Positions 1 to 7,288 of a stretch of DNA of 64,000 nt are shown one piece after another. The first letter of the stretch is position 1, and each line of letters starts with the position of its first letter. The stretch is from Mycobacterium sp. ACS1612. Its GTDB lineage: Bacteria > Actinomycetota > Actinomycetes > Mycobacteriales > Mycobacteriaceae. The position numbers were made by a program, and so were the translations under genes. The notes under the pieces are model-generated. The model had not been told where the DNA came from and did no database searches. It was given only the letters and a program-made list of their open reading frames with translations. Location of the stretch: assembly GCF_001667505.1 (NCBI RefSeq), contig NZ_LZHZ01000031.1, positions 1 through 64,000 on the forward strand. Reading direction: 5' to 3'.

Positions 1-196
1 GCCCCCGCCCGAGGACACTGGCAGCGCGCCGACATACGACGAGCCGTACTGGACGCGTCCTGCACCGGAGCCGACCGCCAAGCCGCCCACGCCTGTCACC
101 CGCTCTCCGATCAGCGTGGAGCCGGTGCCCAGGAAACCGACGGAGCGCAACTCTCTCGGTGAAAGCGACAAGCCCGGCTGCGCGGGCTGGTGCTGA
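1..196 (+). CDS. C-terminal end of a Pro-rich protein (partial)
   Basis: An open frame enters from the left edge and ends at TGA 194-196, giving about 64 residues. The tail is rich in Pro, Thr and Glu and ends with two Cys residues (C-A-G-W-C). No family was recognised. Pro-rich tails of this kind are common on mycobacterial envelope or cytoskeletal proteins, but the rest of the gene is outside the window. It is convergent with the following gene, with only 8 bases between the two stops. The reading rests only on an open frame and plausible composition, so confidence is moderate to low. Confidence 0.4.
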   Translation, partial: PPPEDTGSAPTYDEPYWTRPAPEPTAKPPTPVTRSPISVEPVPRKPTERNSLGESDKPGCAGWC

Positions 197-204
197 GGTG
201 CCGG

Positions 205-1026
205 CTACTCGTAGTTGAGGCCCTGCACGAGCGTTGGCCGAGTCGAAAAGTCAATCTGCACTGCGGGATTGGCAACCGCGGTGACCATCCCCGTCCCGAA
301 CGGGCCTTGCGAATCGAAGAGCGTCGCGGTACCTACCGAAATGCCGTCTGACGTCCAGTGTGAGTCCGCCTGTATTGCGATCCAGGCGTCCACGGGCAAC
401 CGCGCGAACGCGGCGGTCAGGTCCCCATTGATGTACCCGATGCCCCGAGTGCCGAGGTTGGTGACCAGACTTGTCGACTCGGCGAGCATGACGGCTCGGA
501 CGAAGGCCGAGTTCTCCTCGCCCGCAACCACTTTGATTCCGTCGTTGAAGAAGCACTTACGAGAATCGTTCTGGTGCGCGGCGGGCGACCGGGTCCAGCC
601 CACCTCTTCACTACCGACGAACGGCTGGATCGAATCGTCGGGTGCGGGCGGCTGTGGACGCGCGACCGACGCGCTCCACTCCCGACCGGGCGGTGGCGCT
701 GAACGCCGGTACTGCACCAGCGTCGCGCGCGCCACCGGTCTACCGTCCTGCACCACATCACATTCCGTGGTGCGCACCCGCCTGCCGTCACGCACGGTGC
801 GGACATCGACGGTCGTCGGGGTGTTGCGTGCGGCCCGGAACAGGTCGGCAGTGAACCGAGCGGGCATGAAGTCCGGTGACCCAGCATGCTTTTCGAGTTC
901 GCGTGCGGCCAGTCCGACAACGGCGGGACCGTTGAGATGATCATCGCCCCAGTGGCTCTGCGCGAACGACGTCGGCAGGTAACCGCCGTCGCCAGTCAGG
1001 GCGAAATGGGCCGGTTGCGTTGACAT
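205..1026 (-). CDS. thioesterase-like superfamily protein (acyl-CoA thioesterase type)
   Basis: The 273-residue protein reads as a double hotdog thioesterase-like protein of the type found in mycobacterial lipid clusters. The N-terminal half has the G-D-G-G-Y-L-P-T and W-G-D-D-H-L-N-G-P segments and an R-F-T-A-D-L-F-R strand. The C-terminal half ends with a G-T-G-M-V-T-A strand. Its probable job is hydrolysis of an acyl-CoA or acyl thioester in the cytosol; the substrate is not visible. The open frame runs further upstream, but that part belongs to the decayed SDR, so the ATG at 1026 is chosen. The gene lies 29 bases downstream of the SDR remnant and probably shares its transcript with the TetR gene. 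Confidence 0.7.
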   Translation of the reverse strand: MSTQPAHFALTGDGGYLPTSFAQSHWGDDHLNGPAVVGLAARELEKHAGSPDFMPARFTADLFRAARNTPTTVDVRTVRDGRRVRTTECDVVQDGRPVARATLVQYRRSAPPPGREWSASVARPQPPAPDDSIQPFVGSEEVGWTRSPAAHQNDSRKCFFNDGIKVVAGEENSAFVRAVMLAESTSLVTNLGTRGIGYINGDLTAAFARLPVDAWIAIQADSHWTSDGISVGTATLFDSQGPFGTGMVTAVANPAVQIDFSTRPTLVQGLNYE

Positions 1027-1055
1027 CCGATGATCGTCGCACAGCCGCCGACCGG

Positions 1056-1339
1056 TCAGGTGTTGCGCCCTCCGTTGACACCGAGGATCTGACCGGTGAT
1101 GTAACCGTGCCTCATCGCAGATCAGGAAGGCACATACCGCGGCGATGTCTTGAGGTTTACCCATCCGACGGACGGGGGTGGCGTTGATCGTCGCTTGCAC
1201 GTCGCCGACGACGCCGCGGGACTCAGCGCTGCGCAGCATCGGGGTGTCGATGAAGCCCGGCGGCGCCGTCGGTGCGCAACCGATCGGCCACCGCCCGCCC
1301 GATGCCTGAGCCGCCCCCGGTGACGACAGCCGTCTTCAT
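1056..1339 (-). pseudogene. short-chain dehydrogenase (FabG-like), internally deleted and frameshifted
   Basis: The N-terminus is a clear SDR start: M-K-T-A-V-V-T-G-G-G-S-G-I-G, the NAD(P)-binding motif, beginning at ATG 1339. After about 26 codons the reading frame changes and jumps straight to the SDR C-terminal part (G-F-I-D-T-P-M-L followed by R-R-M-G-K-P-Q-D-I-A). The catalytic Ser/Tyr/Lys centre is missing. A second frame change near 1100-1110 separates C-D-E-A from the usual ending G-Y-I-T-G-Q-I-L-G-V-N-G-G. Roughly 130 residues are lost relative to a normal SDR of about 250. The start overlaps the TetR stop (ATGA), so it was once translationally coupled to that gene. Confidence 0.75.
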
Positions 1340-1932
1340 GGTCTTTCCTTCCCGGAGCGTCGAGGCGTCCGCATCCCCAGCGTGCGACGCGCGGCGTCCA
1401 CCAGATGTTCGCGCAACGCGTCGTCGTCGAAATGTCCCCACGCGGGTCCCACTGCGCCCGCCATGCCTGCGAACACCATGGCCGCCTTCACCTCACCGCC
1501 CGGTCCGGAGTTGACATCGGCCAGCAGCGCGACCTGGCGGCTGATCAGTTCACCCCATTCGGCACGCTCGCTCAGCGCGGTTGCTACGCTGCGATCCGCG
1601 GCAAGCACTGCGACAAGCCCTCGGTTGCGTACGGCCAGCGTCGCGTAGCCGGTGAGCATGTGTTCGGCGCGCGCATGCGCGGTGCGTTTGGCCTCGGCGG
1701 CTTCGACGACGACGCGCAGTTCGTCCAGTATGGGTTCGAGGACGGCGGCCAGCAGTTGTTCGCGCGTTCGGAAGTGGTGGTAGATGGCGGCTTTCGTGAA
1801 CCCGAGTTCGTCGGCGATCATCTGTAGGGACGTGCCGGCGTAACTGTGCCGGGTGAACAGGTCGACCGCGGCGTCGATGAGTCGGGTACGAGTGTCGGCG
1901 GCCTCGGACGCCTTACCAAGGACCACGCTCAC
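1336..1932 (-). CDS. TetR/AcrR family transcriptional regulator
   Basis: This 198-residue TetR-type repressor has the N-terminal helix-turn-helix at about residues 34-58 (T-S-L-Q-M-I-A-D-E-L-G-F-T-K-A-A-I-Y-H-H-F). The remainder is an alanine-rich helical ligand-binding domain. It starts with GTG at 1932 and its stop overlaps the start of the decayed SDR. A perfect 18-bp palindrome 23 bases upstream is the likely operator, implying autoregulation. The SDR and thioesterase downstream suggest a lipid or acyl-CoA ligand, which is inference. With the SDR broken, the regulon may have lost its original role. Confidence 0.88.
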   Translation of the reverse strand: MSVVLGKASEAADTRTRLIDAAVDLFTRHSYAGTSLQMIADELGFTKAAIYHHFRTREQLLAAVLEPILDELRVVVEAAEAKRTAHARAEHMLTGYATLAVRNRGLVAVLAADRSVATALSERAEWGELISRQVALLADVNSGPGGEVKAAMVFAGMAGAVGPAWGHFDDDALREHLVDAARRTLGMRTPRRSGKERP

Positions 1933-1954
1933 CGCCTATGTATTCCGCCACCCG

Positions 1955-1972
1955 ACTTTACGATCGTAAAGT
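1955..1972. promoter_or_regulatory. 18-bp perfect palindrome, probable TetR operator
   Basis: ACTTTACGATCGTAAAGT is a perfect inverted repeat lying in the 62 bases between the CapA-like gene and the TetR start. A related half site (TTCGTAAAG) lies just to the right at about 1986-1994. TetR regulators bind palindromes of this length near their own promoters, so this is the natural candidate for the neighbouring repressor. Confidence 0.65.
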
Positions 1973-1994
1973 ACTGTACTGGCCATTCGTAAAG

Positions 1995-3062
1995 CTAATC
2001 GGCGGTCAACAGCACTCCGTCCGGCGCCGTTTCCACCCTGGTGCCGAACCGTCGGCTGATGTCCTGGAGGTTTCCGCGAAGCCATTCGGCATCGGAATCG
2101 GGTGTGCGCTCGAGCCGCATCCGTCTCATCCGCATCGGCACCATCCGCAGTGCGCGTTCGTCGACCGACGCGAAGTACAACAGCCGCAGTTCGTGCCGGA
2201 ATGATTCATATCCGGGGATGCCTTCGTAGTCGTCGATGGTGTCACCGCAGCCGTACATGATCAGCTTCCCCCGGTACCACTCGATCGGCCGGGGATGGTG
2301 CGACGAATGGCCATGCACCAGATCGATCCCTGCGTCAATCAGCCTATGCGCGAACTGGATTTGCGCATCACCCACGTCGTAGCCCCAGTTCGAACCCCAG
2401 TGCACCGACACCACCGCGGTATCGCCCGGCCGTTTGGTGGCGTGTACCCGCTCGGCAATCACGCCGGCGGCGTCGTCGGTCACGTCCGGTAGGTACGCAA
2501 CACCGGGCCGCTGATCCGTCGCGGCCCACGCCGGCGGAATTCCGCTGGACCGCATGCCGCAGCACACGATCACCGTCCGGGCTGCGACGGCGGGCCGCCA
2601 GGCCTGCCCGGCGTCCAAACCCGCTCCGGCGCTGCGTATTCCGGCAGCTGCGGTGGTCCGCAGCGTGTCGAGCAGTCCGCGATGACCGAAGTCGAGCACG
2701 TGATTGTTCGCCAGCGTGCAGACGTCCGCGCGGATCGCTGTCAAACATTCAATGTTGTCCGGATGCATTCGGTAGTGCACGGCCTTGCCCGGCGCGAAGT
2801 CGGCGCACGTGGTGATGCTGGTCTCCAGATTGAGTAGTCGGACGTCGGGGGCGAACGCATCCACGATGTCGAGCGCATCGCCCCAGGGCCACGTGTAGTC
2901 GACCGGCGCCGGGATCGGCCCGTTCACGCGCTCGGCCAGCGAGATGTACCTGCGTGCGTCGCGGACGACCCTCTCGCGCAGTTCCGGATCGCCGGGATAC
3001 GGCAACAATTGGTCGATCGCGCGCCCGGTCATCACGTCACCGGTGAGAAAGATGACGGTCAC
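1995..3062 (-). CDS. CapA family protein (metallophosphatase fold)
   Basis: The 355-residue protein shows the CapA/PgsA-type metallophosphatase pattern. It has an N-terminal L-T-G-D-V-M (Asp9), L-N-L-E-T (Asn78, Glu80), A-N-N-H (about 119-121) with D-F-G-H after it, V-S-V-H-W-G near residue 220, and H-G-H-S-S-H-H-P near residue 250. Family members are known for poly-gamma-glutamate export or hydrolysis. There is no signal peptide or membrane anchor at the N-terminus and no other capsule gene nearby, so a capsule role is unproven. It sits 6 bases downstream of a sugar-binding lipoprotein gene and is probably co-transcribed with it. Confidence 0.8.
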   Translation of the reverse strand: MTVIFLTGDVMTGRAIDQLLPYPGDPELRERVVRDARRYISLAERVNGPIPAPVDYTWPWGDALDIVDAFAPDVRLLNLETSITTCADFAPGKAVHYRMHPDNIECLTAIRADVCTLANNHVLDFGHRGLLDTLRTTAAAGIRSAGAGLDAGQAWRPAVAARTVIVCCGMRSSGIPPAWAATDQRPGVAYLPDVTDDAAGVIAERVHATKRPGDTAVVSVHWGSNWGYDVGDAQIQFAHRLIDAGIDLVHGHSSHHPRPIEWYRGKLIMYGCGDTIDDYEGIPGYESFRHELRLLYFASVDERALRMVPMRMRRMRLERTPDSDAEWLRGNLQDISRRFGTRVETAPDGVLLTAD

Positions 3063-3068
3063 CTCGAC

Positions 3069-4043
3069 TCAGCGGGTGCCGGCCTCTGCGAGGTCGGCCA
3101 CCGTGTTGATGTTCGTCTCGTCGACGAACGATGGTCCGGTCAAGGTGGGCTGGCCGCCGCCGATCACATTCCTGTTGGTGAGGTAGAGCCACAGCGAGTC
3201 GACCGCGAGATAACCCTGCAGGAACGGCTGCTGGTCGATGGCCCACTCGATCATGCCGTTCTTGATCGCGTCGACGACACCGGCGTTGGTGTCGAATGTC
3301 GCCACCTTGGCGTAGCTGTTTTCCTCGGCCACCGCCTCCAACGCGGCTAAAGCCATTGGGGCTCCGAGGGTCAGGATGCGGTCGATGCTGAAGTCCTGTT
3401 GTAGGCGTGCCGCTACCGCGGTCTTGACGACCGCGTTGTCCACACCGTCGACTTCGAGCGTCTGGGACTTACCGGCGAAGGCGTTCGACAATCCTTCACA
3501 TCTGGCTTCGAGGTTGACGTGCCCCGGCTCATGAATCACGCACAGCGCGTTTTGGGCCTGTTCGTTGGTGAGGCGTTCCCCTGCCGCCTGGCCCGCGATC
3601 AGCTCGTCCTGCCCGAAGTAGGCCATCACCCCGAGCTGTTGCCAGTCTCTGATCCCGGAATTGATTGCTACTACTGGTATTCCGGCTGCGACCGCCTCCT
3701 GTACCGCGGGCGCCATCACCGCGGGGTTGGCCAGGGTGACAGCGATGCCGGACACTTTTGCGTTGACGGCGGACCGCACGAGGTCTGCCTGCGCCGCCGA
3801 ATCGGGGTTCTGCGAATACTGCAGATCGATGTTGTCCTTACCGGCGGCCGCTTCGCCACCGCGCCGGACGAGGTCCCAGAACGTGTCACCGGGCGCCTGG
3901 TGGGTGATGAGAGCGACCGTCGCGCGCGGCGCGTTGTGGACGGGACCCGTCTCTGTCGTCGTGGCCGTGCGCTCACCGCCCGAACACGACGTAAGCGAGA
4001 CCAATAGGGCCGAGAGGATGTACGCAATGAGCCGTTTGGCCAT
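3069..4043 (-). CDS. sugar ABC transporter substrate-binding lipoprotein (orphan)
   Basis: The 324-residue protein begins with a lipoprotein signal peptide (hydrophobic stretch, then L-T-S-C lipobox at about residues 17-20). It continues as a type I periplasmic binding protein of the ribose/LacI fold: V-A-L-I-T-H strand, G-I-P-V-V-A-I-N-S-G, and a hinge segment ending in D-T-N-A-G-V. It would bind a small solute outside the membrane and deliver it to a permease. No permease or ATPase gene lies next to it, so it either borrows a transporter or works as a sensor. It is followed closely by the CapA-like gene. Confidence 0.82.
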   Translation of the reverse strand: MAKRLIAYILSALLVSLTSCSGGERTATTTETGPVHNAPRATVALITHQAPGDTFWDLVRRGGEAAAGKDNIDLQYSQNPDSAAQADLVRSAVNAKVSGIAVTLANPAVMAPAVQEAVAAGIPVVAINSGIRDWQQLGVMAYFGQDELIAGQAAGERLTNEQAQNALCVIHEPGHVNLEARCEGLSNAFAGKSQTLEVDGVDNAVVKTAVAARLQQDFSIDRILTLGAPMALAALEAVAEENSYAKVATFDTNAGVVDAIKNGMIEWAIDQQPFLQGYLAVDSLWLYLTNRNVIGGGQPTLTGPSFVDETNINTVADLAEAGTR

Positions 4044-4137
4044 CGCTTCGCCCCTCCCGTGCGAACCGGCGCGACTTCACCCATGACGGTGGTCTCAACA
4101 CCCATAGTTGCAGGTGCTTACCGCCGAGATGGCAGCT

Positions 4138-4665
4138 TTAGCCCGAACCGGGACCCTTTTCCTCGGATGCGCTCTCGCCGGCGTCAGCGGTGTCTCGGCG
4201 TCGTTCACGAAGTACGAAGGCGGCCAGGGCGAGTACCAGCACCACGCCGCCGAGTACGCCGATCTCGACGACGGCGCGCGCGTACTCCGGCCCCTTCGAC
4301 AGCAGAGTTGCCGCCTCCACCGACAGCACGACGATCTCTTTGATGCCGGCCAGGATCCCGACGACGAGGAACGGTTCGGCGACGATCTCGTGCGAGCGCA
4401 GGCACGACCGCACCGCGTAGAGCAATTCGACGAAGATGAAGATCAGCAGCAACCCGTCGAGAATTTCCACCATCACCACTTGGACGGGGGTGTTCGTCAG
4501 TCGGAACATCGTGACGAACTGGGAGACGAGCAAGGCCACGGCCCCGGCGACCAGTACCACCGCGATCGCCCAATAGACCGCGTCCTCAAGCATTCCCAAC
4601 ACACGGTCAGCGACGCGCTGACGCTCCTCCTCGTCCGTGTCGGCTTCTGTTTGGCGCGCGGTCAC
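4138..4665 (-). CDS. PsiE-like (phosphate-starvation-inducible) membrane protein
   Basis: The 175-residue protein has four predicted membrane spans with the PsiE-type layout: a first long span, then V-E-I-L-D-G-L-L-L-I-F-I-F-V-E-L-L-Y and a conserved region around A-V-R-S-C-L and E-P-F-L-V-V-G. PsiE is a small inner-membrane protein induced by phosphate starvation in E. coli, of unknown biochemical function. The GTG at 4665 is chosen because it begins 4 bases after the tspO stop and is followed by an acidic N-terminus; the longer frame upstream overlaps tspO. The C-terminal tail is charged and probably cytosolic. Confidence 0.75.
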   Translation of the reverse strand: MTARQTEADTDEEERQRVADRVLGMLEDAVYWAIAVVLVAGAVALLVSQFVTMFRLTNTPVQVVMVEILDGLLLIFIFVELLYAVRSCLRSHEIVAEPFLVVGILAGIKEIVVLSVEAATLLSKGPEYARAVVEIGVLGGVVLVLALAAFVLRERRRDTADAGESASEEKGPGSG

Positions 4666-4669
4666 GGTC

Positions 4670-5152
4670 TCACCGGCCGCGGTTGAGTTGCCAGATGCGC
4701 GAAGACAGCAGCGTCGCGAACGCGCACCACGCCGGGTAGGCGGCGAGGACTCCCGCGGCGGGACCGCGCGCGGCGACCGCCCGCCGCGTGAGATCGGCAC
4801 TGCTGGCCGTCAACGCCGCGGCCGCCACGGCCGACGTGCCAAGCAGTCGACGGTCGAAGAACAACCACGACCAACTGGCATTCAGCACGAGATTGACCCC
4901 CAACAGCGCGGCGAAGGTGCGGGCCTGTCCCGGGTCGCGGTTGCGCAGGCGCTCCAACGTCGACGCCGACACGGCGGCGATGTCCGCGTACAGGATCGGC
5001 CACACGATCGGAAAGGCCTGCCGTGGCGGCTGAAAGCTCGGCTTCTCGAGCTTGGCGTACCAACCCGACTGCGCGGGCCTGCTCGCCAGACCGCCGACCG
5101 CGCCGGTGAGAAGGACTGCTCCAAGGGTGCTGACCAGGGTCTTCGGCTGCAT
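4670..5152 (-). CDS. tspO: TspO/MBR family tryptophan-rich membrane protein
   Basis: The 160-residue protein has five membrane segments and hallmark TspO sequences: W-Y-A-K-L-E-K-P-S-F-Q-P-P in the first loop, F-P-I-V-W-P-I-L-Y in span two, and N-A-S-W-S-W-L-F-F in span four. TspO proteins bind tetrapyrroles such as protoporphyrin and cholesterol-like ligands and act in stress responses. It is the first gene of a two-gene unit with the PsiE-like gene. It is divergent from the FAD oxidoreductase/ECF41 pair, sharing an 82-base upstream region, so stress-linked control by the same region is possible but not shown. Confidence 0.85.
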   Translation of the reverse strand: MQPKTLVSTLGAVLLTGAVGGLASRPAQSGWYAKLEKPSFQPPRQAFPIVWPILYADIAAVSASTLERLRNRDPGQARTFAALLGVNLVLNASWSWLFFDRRLLGTSAVAAAALTASSADLTRRAVAARGPAAGVLAAYPAWCAFATLLSSRIWQLNRGR

Positions 5153-5175
5153 GACGTTATTTACCCCGAAGTCGA

Positions 5176-5203
5176 TGTCACGAATCGCCGGCGTGCTTGC
5201 GTC
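5176..5203 (+). promoter_or_regulatory. probable ECF41 sigma-dependent promoter
   Basis: TGTCACG (5176-5182) followed after 17 bases by CGTC (5200-5203) closely matches the published ECF41 promoter pattern (TGTCACA, spacer of about 16, CGTC). It lies 31 bases upstream of the FAD oxidoreductase, whose gene is translationally coupled to an ECF41 sigma factor. This suggests that the sigma factor transcribes its own operon. Confidence 0.65.
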
Positions 5204-5234
5204 TCGTGTTCATCAGTCGACACGGAAGGCACGA

Positions 5235-6398
5235 ATGATGAACGAGATCCTGATACTGGGCGCCGGATACACCGGCATGGCGGCCGCCGCGGGCCTCGCG
5301 GGCCGACTCAAACACCACGACGACGTCCACGTGTCAATCGTCAACCCGCAGACGAGGTTCACGGAGCGACTGCGCCTGCACCAGATTGCTTCGGGCCAGG
5401 AACTGGCCGACCTTCGGATCCCCGACCAGTTGGAGGGCACCGGCGTCGACTTCGTCAAGGGCTGGGTGACCGGTATCGACGCCGACGCGCAAACCGTGCG
5501 CGTCGACGACGCCTACACGCTGCGCTACGACACACTGCTCTTTGCGCTCGGCAGTGTCGCCGACACCGAAACAATCCCGGGTGTCGACGAATTCGCGTAC
5601 ACACTGAATAGCGCACACGATGCATCGCTTCTCGCCGCCCGGTTGAGCCGCCTCGGGAACGGCACCGTCGTGGTGGCAGGCGGCGGGCTGACGGGAGTCG
5701 AGTCCGCGGCCGAAATCGCCGAGCAGCATCCCGAACTCGATGTCGTGCTGTTGAGCCGCCAGGTGCCCGGGGCGATGATGGGCGCTAAGGCGCGGGCCCG
5801 GTTGCACGCCGGCCTCGACCGGTTGGGTGTGCGGGTGCGCGCCGGCGCCGAGATCGTCAAGGTGATGGCAGACGGTGTCGCGCTGGACGACGGCGAGGTA
5901 GTGCCCGCCGAGGCGGTGTTGTGGACCACGGGCGTGCGGGTATCCCCCATCGCCGCGGCTGCGGGCTTCGAGGTCGACGACCGTGGCCGCATCGTGACCG
6001 ACGAATCGCTGCGGTCGGTGTCACATCCGACCGTCTATGCCATCGGCGACGCCGCCGCGATCCGTCAGAGCTACGGGGTGATGCACGGCACCTGCCAGAG
6101 CGGCATCCCGAGCGCGCTGCACGCCGCAGCGTCGATCGCTCGCGAATTGAAAGGCAAGCAGCCCAAGAGGTTCCGCTTCGGCTATGTGCACCAGCCGGTG
6201 AGCTTGGGCCGCCACGACGGCGTCATCCAGTTCACCCACGCCGACGACAGCCCCGGCCGCTTCTACTTGGCCGGCCGCTACGCGGTGGCGTACAAAGAGA
6301 CGGTGAGCTCCAGCCCGTGGACCACATATCGACTTCTCAAGGTGCTGCCCGCACTGGGAGCGGCGACCTGGCGGCGCGGCGGCCGGTCGACGAGATGA
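5235..6398 (+). CDS. NAD(P)/FAD-dependent oxidoreductase (NDH-2-like)
   Basis: The 387-residue flavoprotein has an N-terminal FAD-binding G-A-G-Y-T-G motif (residues about 9-14) and a central NAD(P)-binding G-G-G-L-T-G-V-E-S-A-A-E-I-A motif. A late G-D-A-A-A segment contacts the flavin. It resembles type II NADH dehydrogenase-like pyridine nucleotide-disulfide oxidoreductases but ends without a clear membrane anchor. The start at ATG 5235 (or the next codon, 5238) is supported by GGAAGG six bases upstream. Its stop overlaps the ATG of the ECF41 sigma factor. Oxidoreductases are typical partners of ECF41 sigma factors, so it is probably the conserved target of that regulator. The substrate is unknown. 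Confidence 0.85.
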   Translation: MMNEILILGAGYTGMAAAAGLAGRLKHHDDVHVSIVNPQTRFTERLRLHQIASGQELADLRIPDQLEGTGVDFVKGWVTGIDADAQTVRVDDAYTLRYDTLLFALGSVADTETIPGVDEFAYTLNSAHDASLLAARLSRLGNGTVVVAGGGLTGVESAAEIAEQHPELDVVLLSRQVPGAMMGAKARARLHAGLDRLGVRVRAGAEIVKVMADGVALDDGEVVPAEAVLWTTGVRVSPIAAAAGFEVDDRGRIVTDESLRSVSHPTVYAIGDAAAIRQSYGVMHGTCQSGIPSALHAAASIARELKGKQPKRFRFGYVHQPVSLGRHDGVIQFTHADDSPGRFYLAGRYAVAYKETVSSSPWTTYRLLKVLPALGAATWRRGGRSTR

Positions 6399-7288
6399 CG
6401 TCGGACCAGCAGACGTTCGCCGATCACAGAACTCTGTTGTTCTCGATCGCCTACCGGATCCTCGGTTCCGCCGCGGATGCCGAAGACGTCGTCCAGGACG
6501 CCTGGTTCAAATGGTCGGCGCAGGATCGCTCGCGGGTGTCGGACCCGAAGGCCTATCTGGCGCGCATCATCTCGAACCTGTCGATGGAGCGGCTTCGCTC
6601 CACCCGGCGTCAACGCGAAACCTATGTGGGGCCTTGGCTTCCGGAGCCGATCCTGACCCAGCCCGATGCGTCCGACGACGTCGCTACCGCCGAATCGGTG
6701 TCGATGGCGATGCTCGTCGTGCTGGAGACCCTCAGCCCACTGGAGCGCGCGGTGTTCGTTCTCAAGGAGGTGTTCGACTTCAGCTACGCCGAAATCGGTG
6801 ACGCCGTCGACCGATCGGAATCCGCCGTACGGCAGGCGGCCCACCGGGCGCGTGAGCACATCCAGGCGCGACGCCCGCGGTTCGAGACCGACCGCGTCAA
6901 GAAACGCCAAGCCACCGAACGCTTCTTCGCCGCGATCACCGGCGGTGACATCAACTCATTGATGGAACTGCTCGCCCCTGAGGTCACCCTGTGGACCGAC
7001 GGCGGTGGCAAGGTCCGCCAGGCCATGCGCCCGATCCGCGGCATCGACAACGTCGCGCGCTGGATCGCCGGTGCCAGTCAGCGGCCGTATGAGGGTGTCG
7101 AAATCGCCGATATGGCAGCCGAAGTCGTCGAGATCAACGGTGGTCCGGGCATCCTGTTGACCGGTGGTGGTCGGGTGATCGCCACCCTCACCGTCGACCT
7201 GGACGCCGACGGTCGCATCGAAACCGTGCACAACGTAGCCAACCCCGACAAGCTGCGCGCAGTGACAGCCGGGGTGAAACACATTTAA
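6395..7288 (+). CDS. sigJ: ECF41-family RNA polymerase sigma factor (SigJ-like)
   Basis: The 297-residue protein has sigma-70 regions 2 and 4 (about residues 10-75 and 105-160) and a C-terminal SnoaL-like domain (about 170-297). All three ECF41 signatures are visible: W-L-P-E-P in the linker (81-85), D-G-G-G-K-V (202-207) and N-P-D-K-L (283-287). In this group the C-terminal domain replaces a separate anti-sigma factor and tunes activity. The gene starts by ATGA overlap with the oxidoreductase. The probable ECF41 promoter upstream of that gene points to positive autoregulation. The stop overlaps the convergent permease gene by 4 bases. Confidence 0.92.
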   Translation: MTSDQQTFADHRTLLFSIAYRILGSAADAEDVVQDAWFKWSAQDRSRVSDPKAYLARIISNLSMERLRSTRRQRETYVGPWLPEPILTQPDASDDVATAESVSMAMLVVLETLSPLERAVFVLKEVFDFSYAEIGDAVDRSESAVRQAAHRAREHIQARRPRFETDRVKKRQATERFFAAITGGDINSLMELLAPEVTLWTDGGGKVRQAMRPIRGIDNVARWIAGASQRPYEGVEIADMAAEVVEINGGPGILLTGGGRVIATLTVDLDADGRIETVHNVANPDKLRAVTAGVKHI

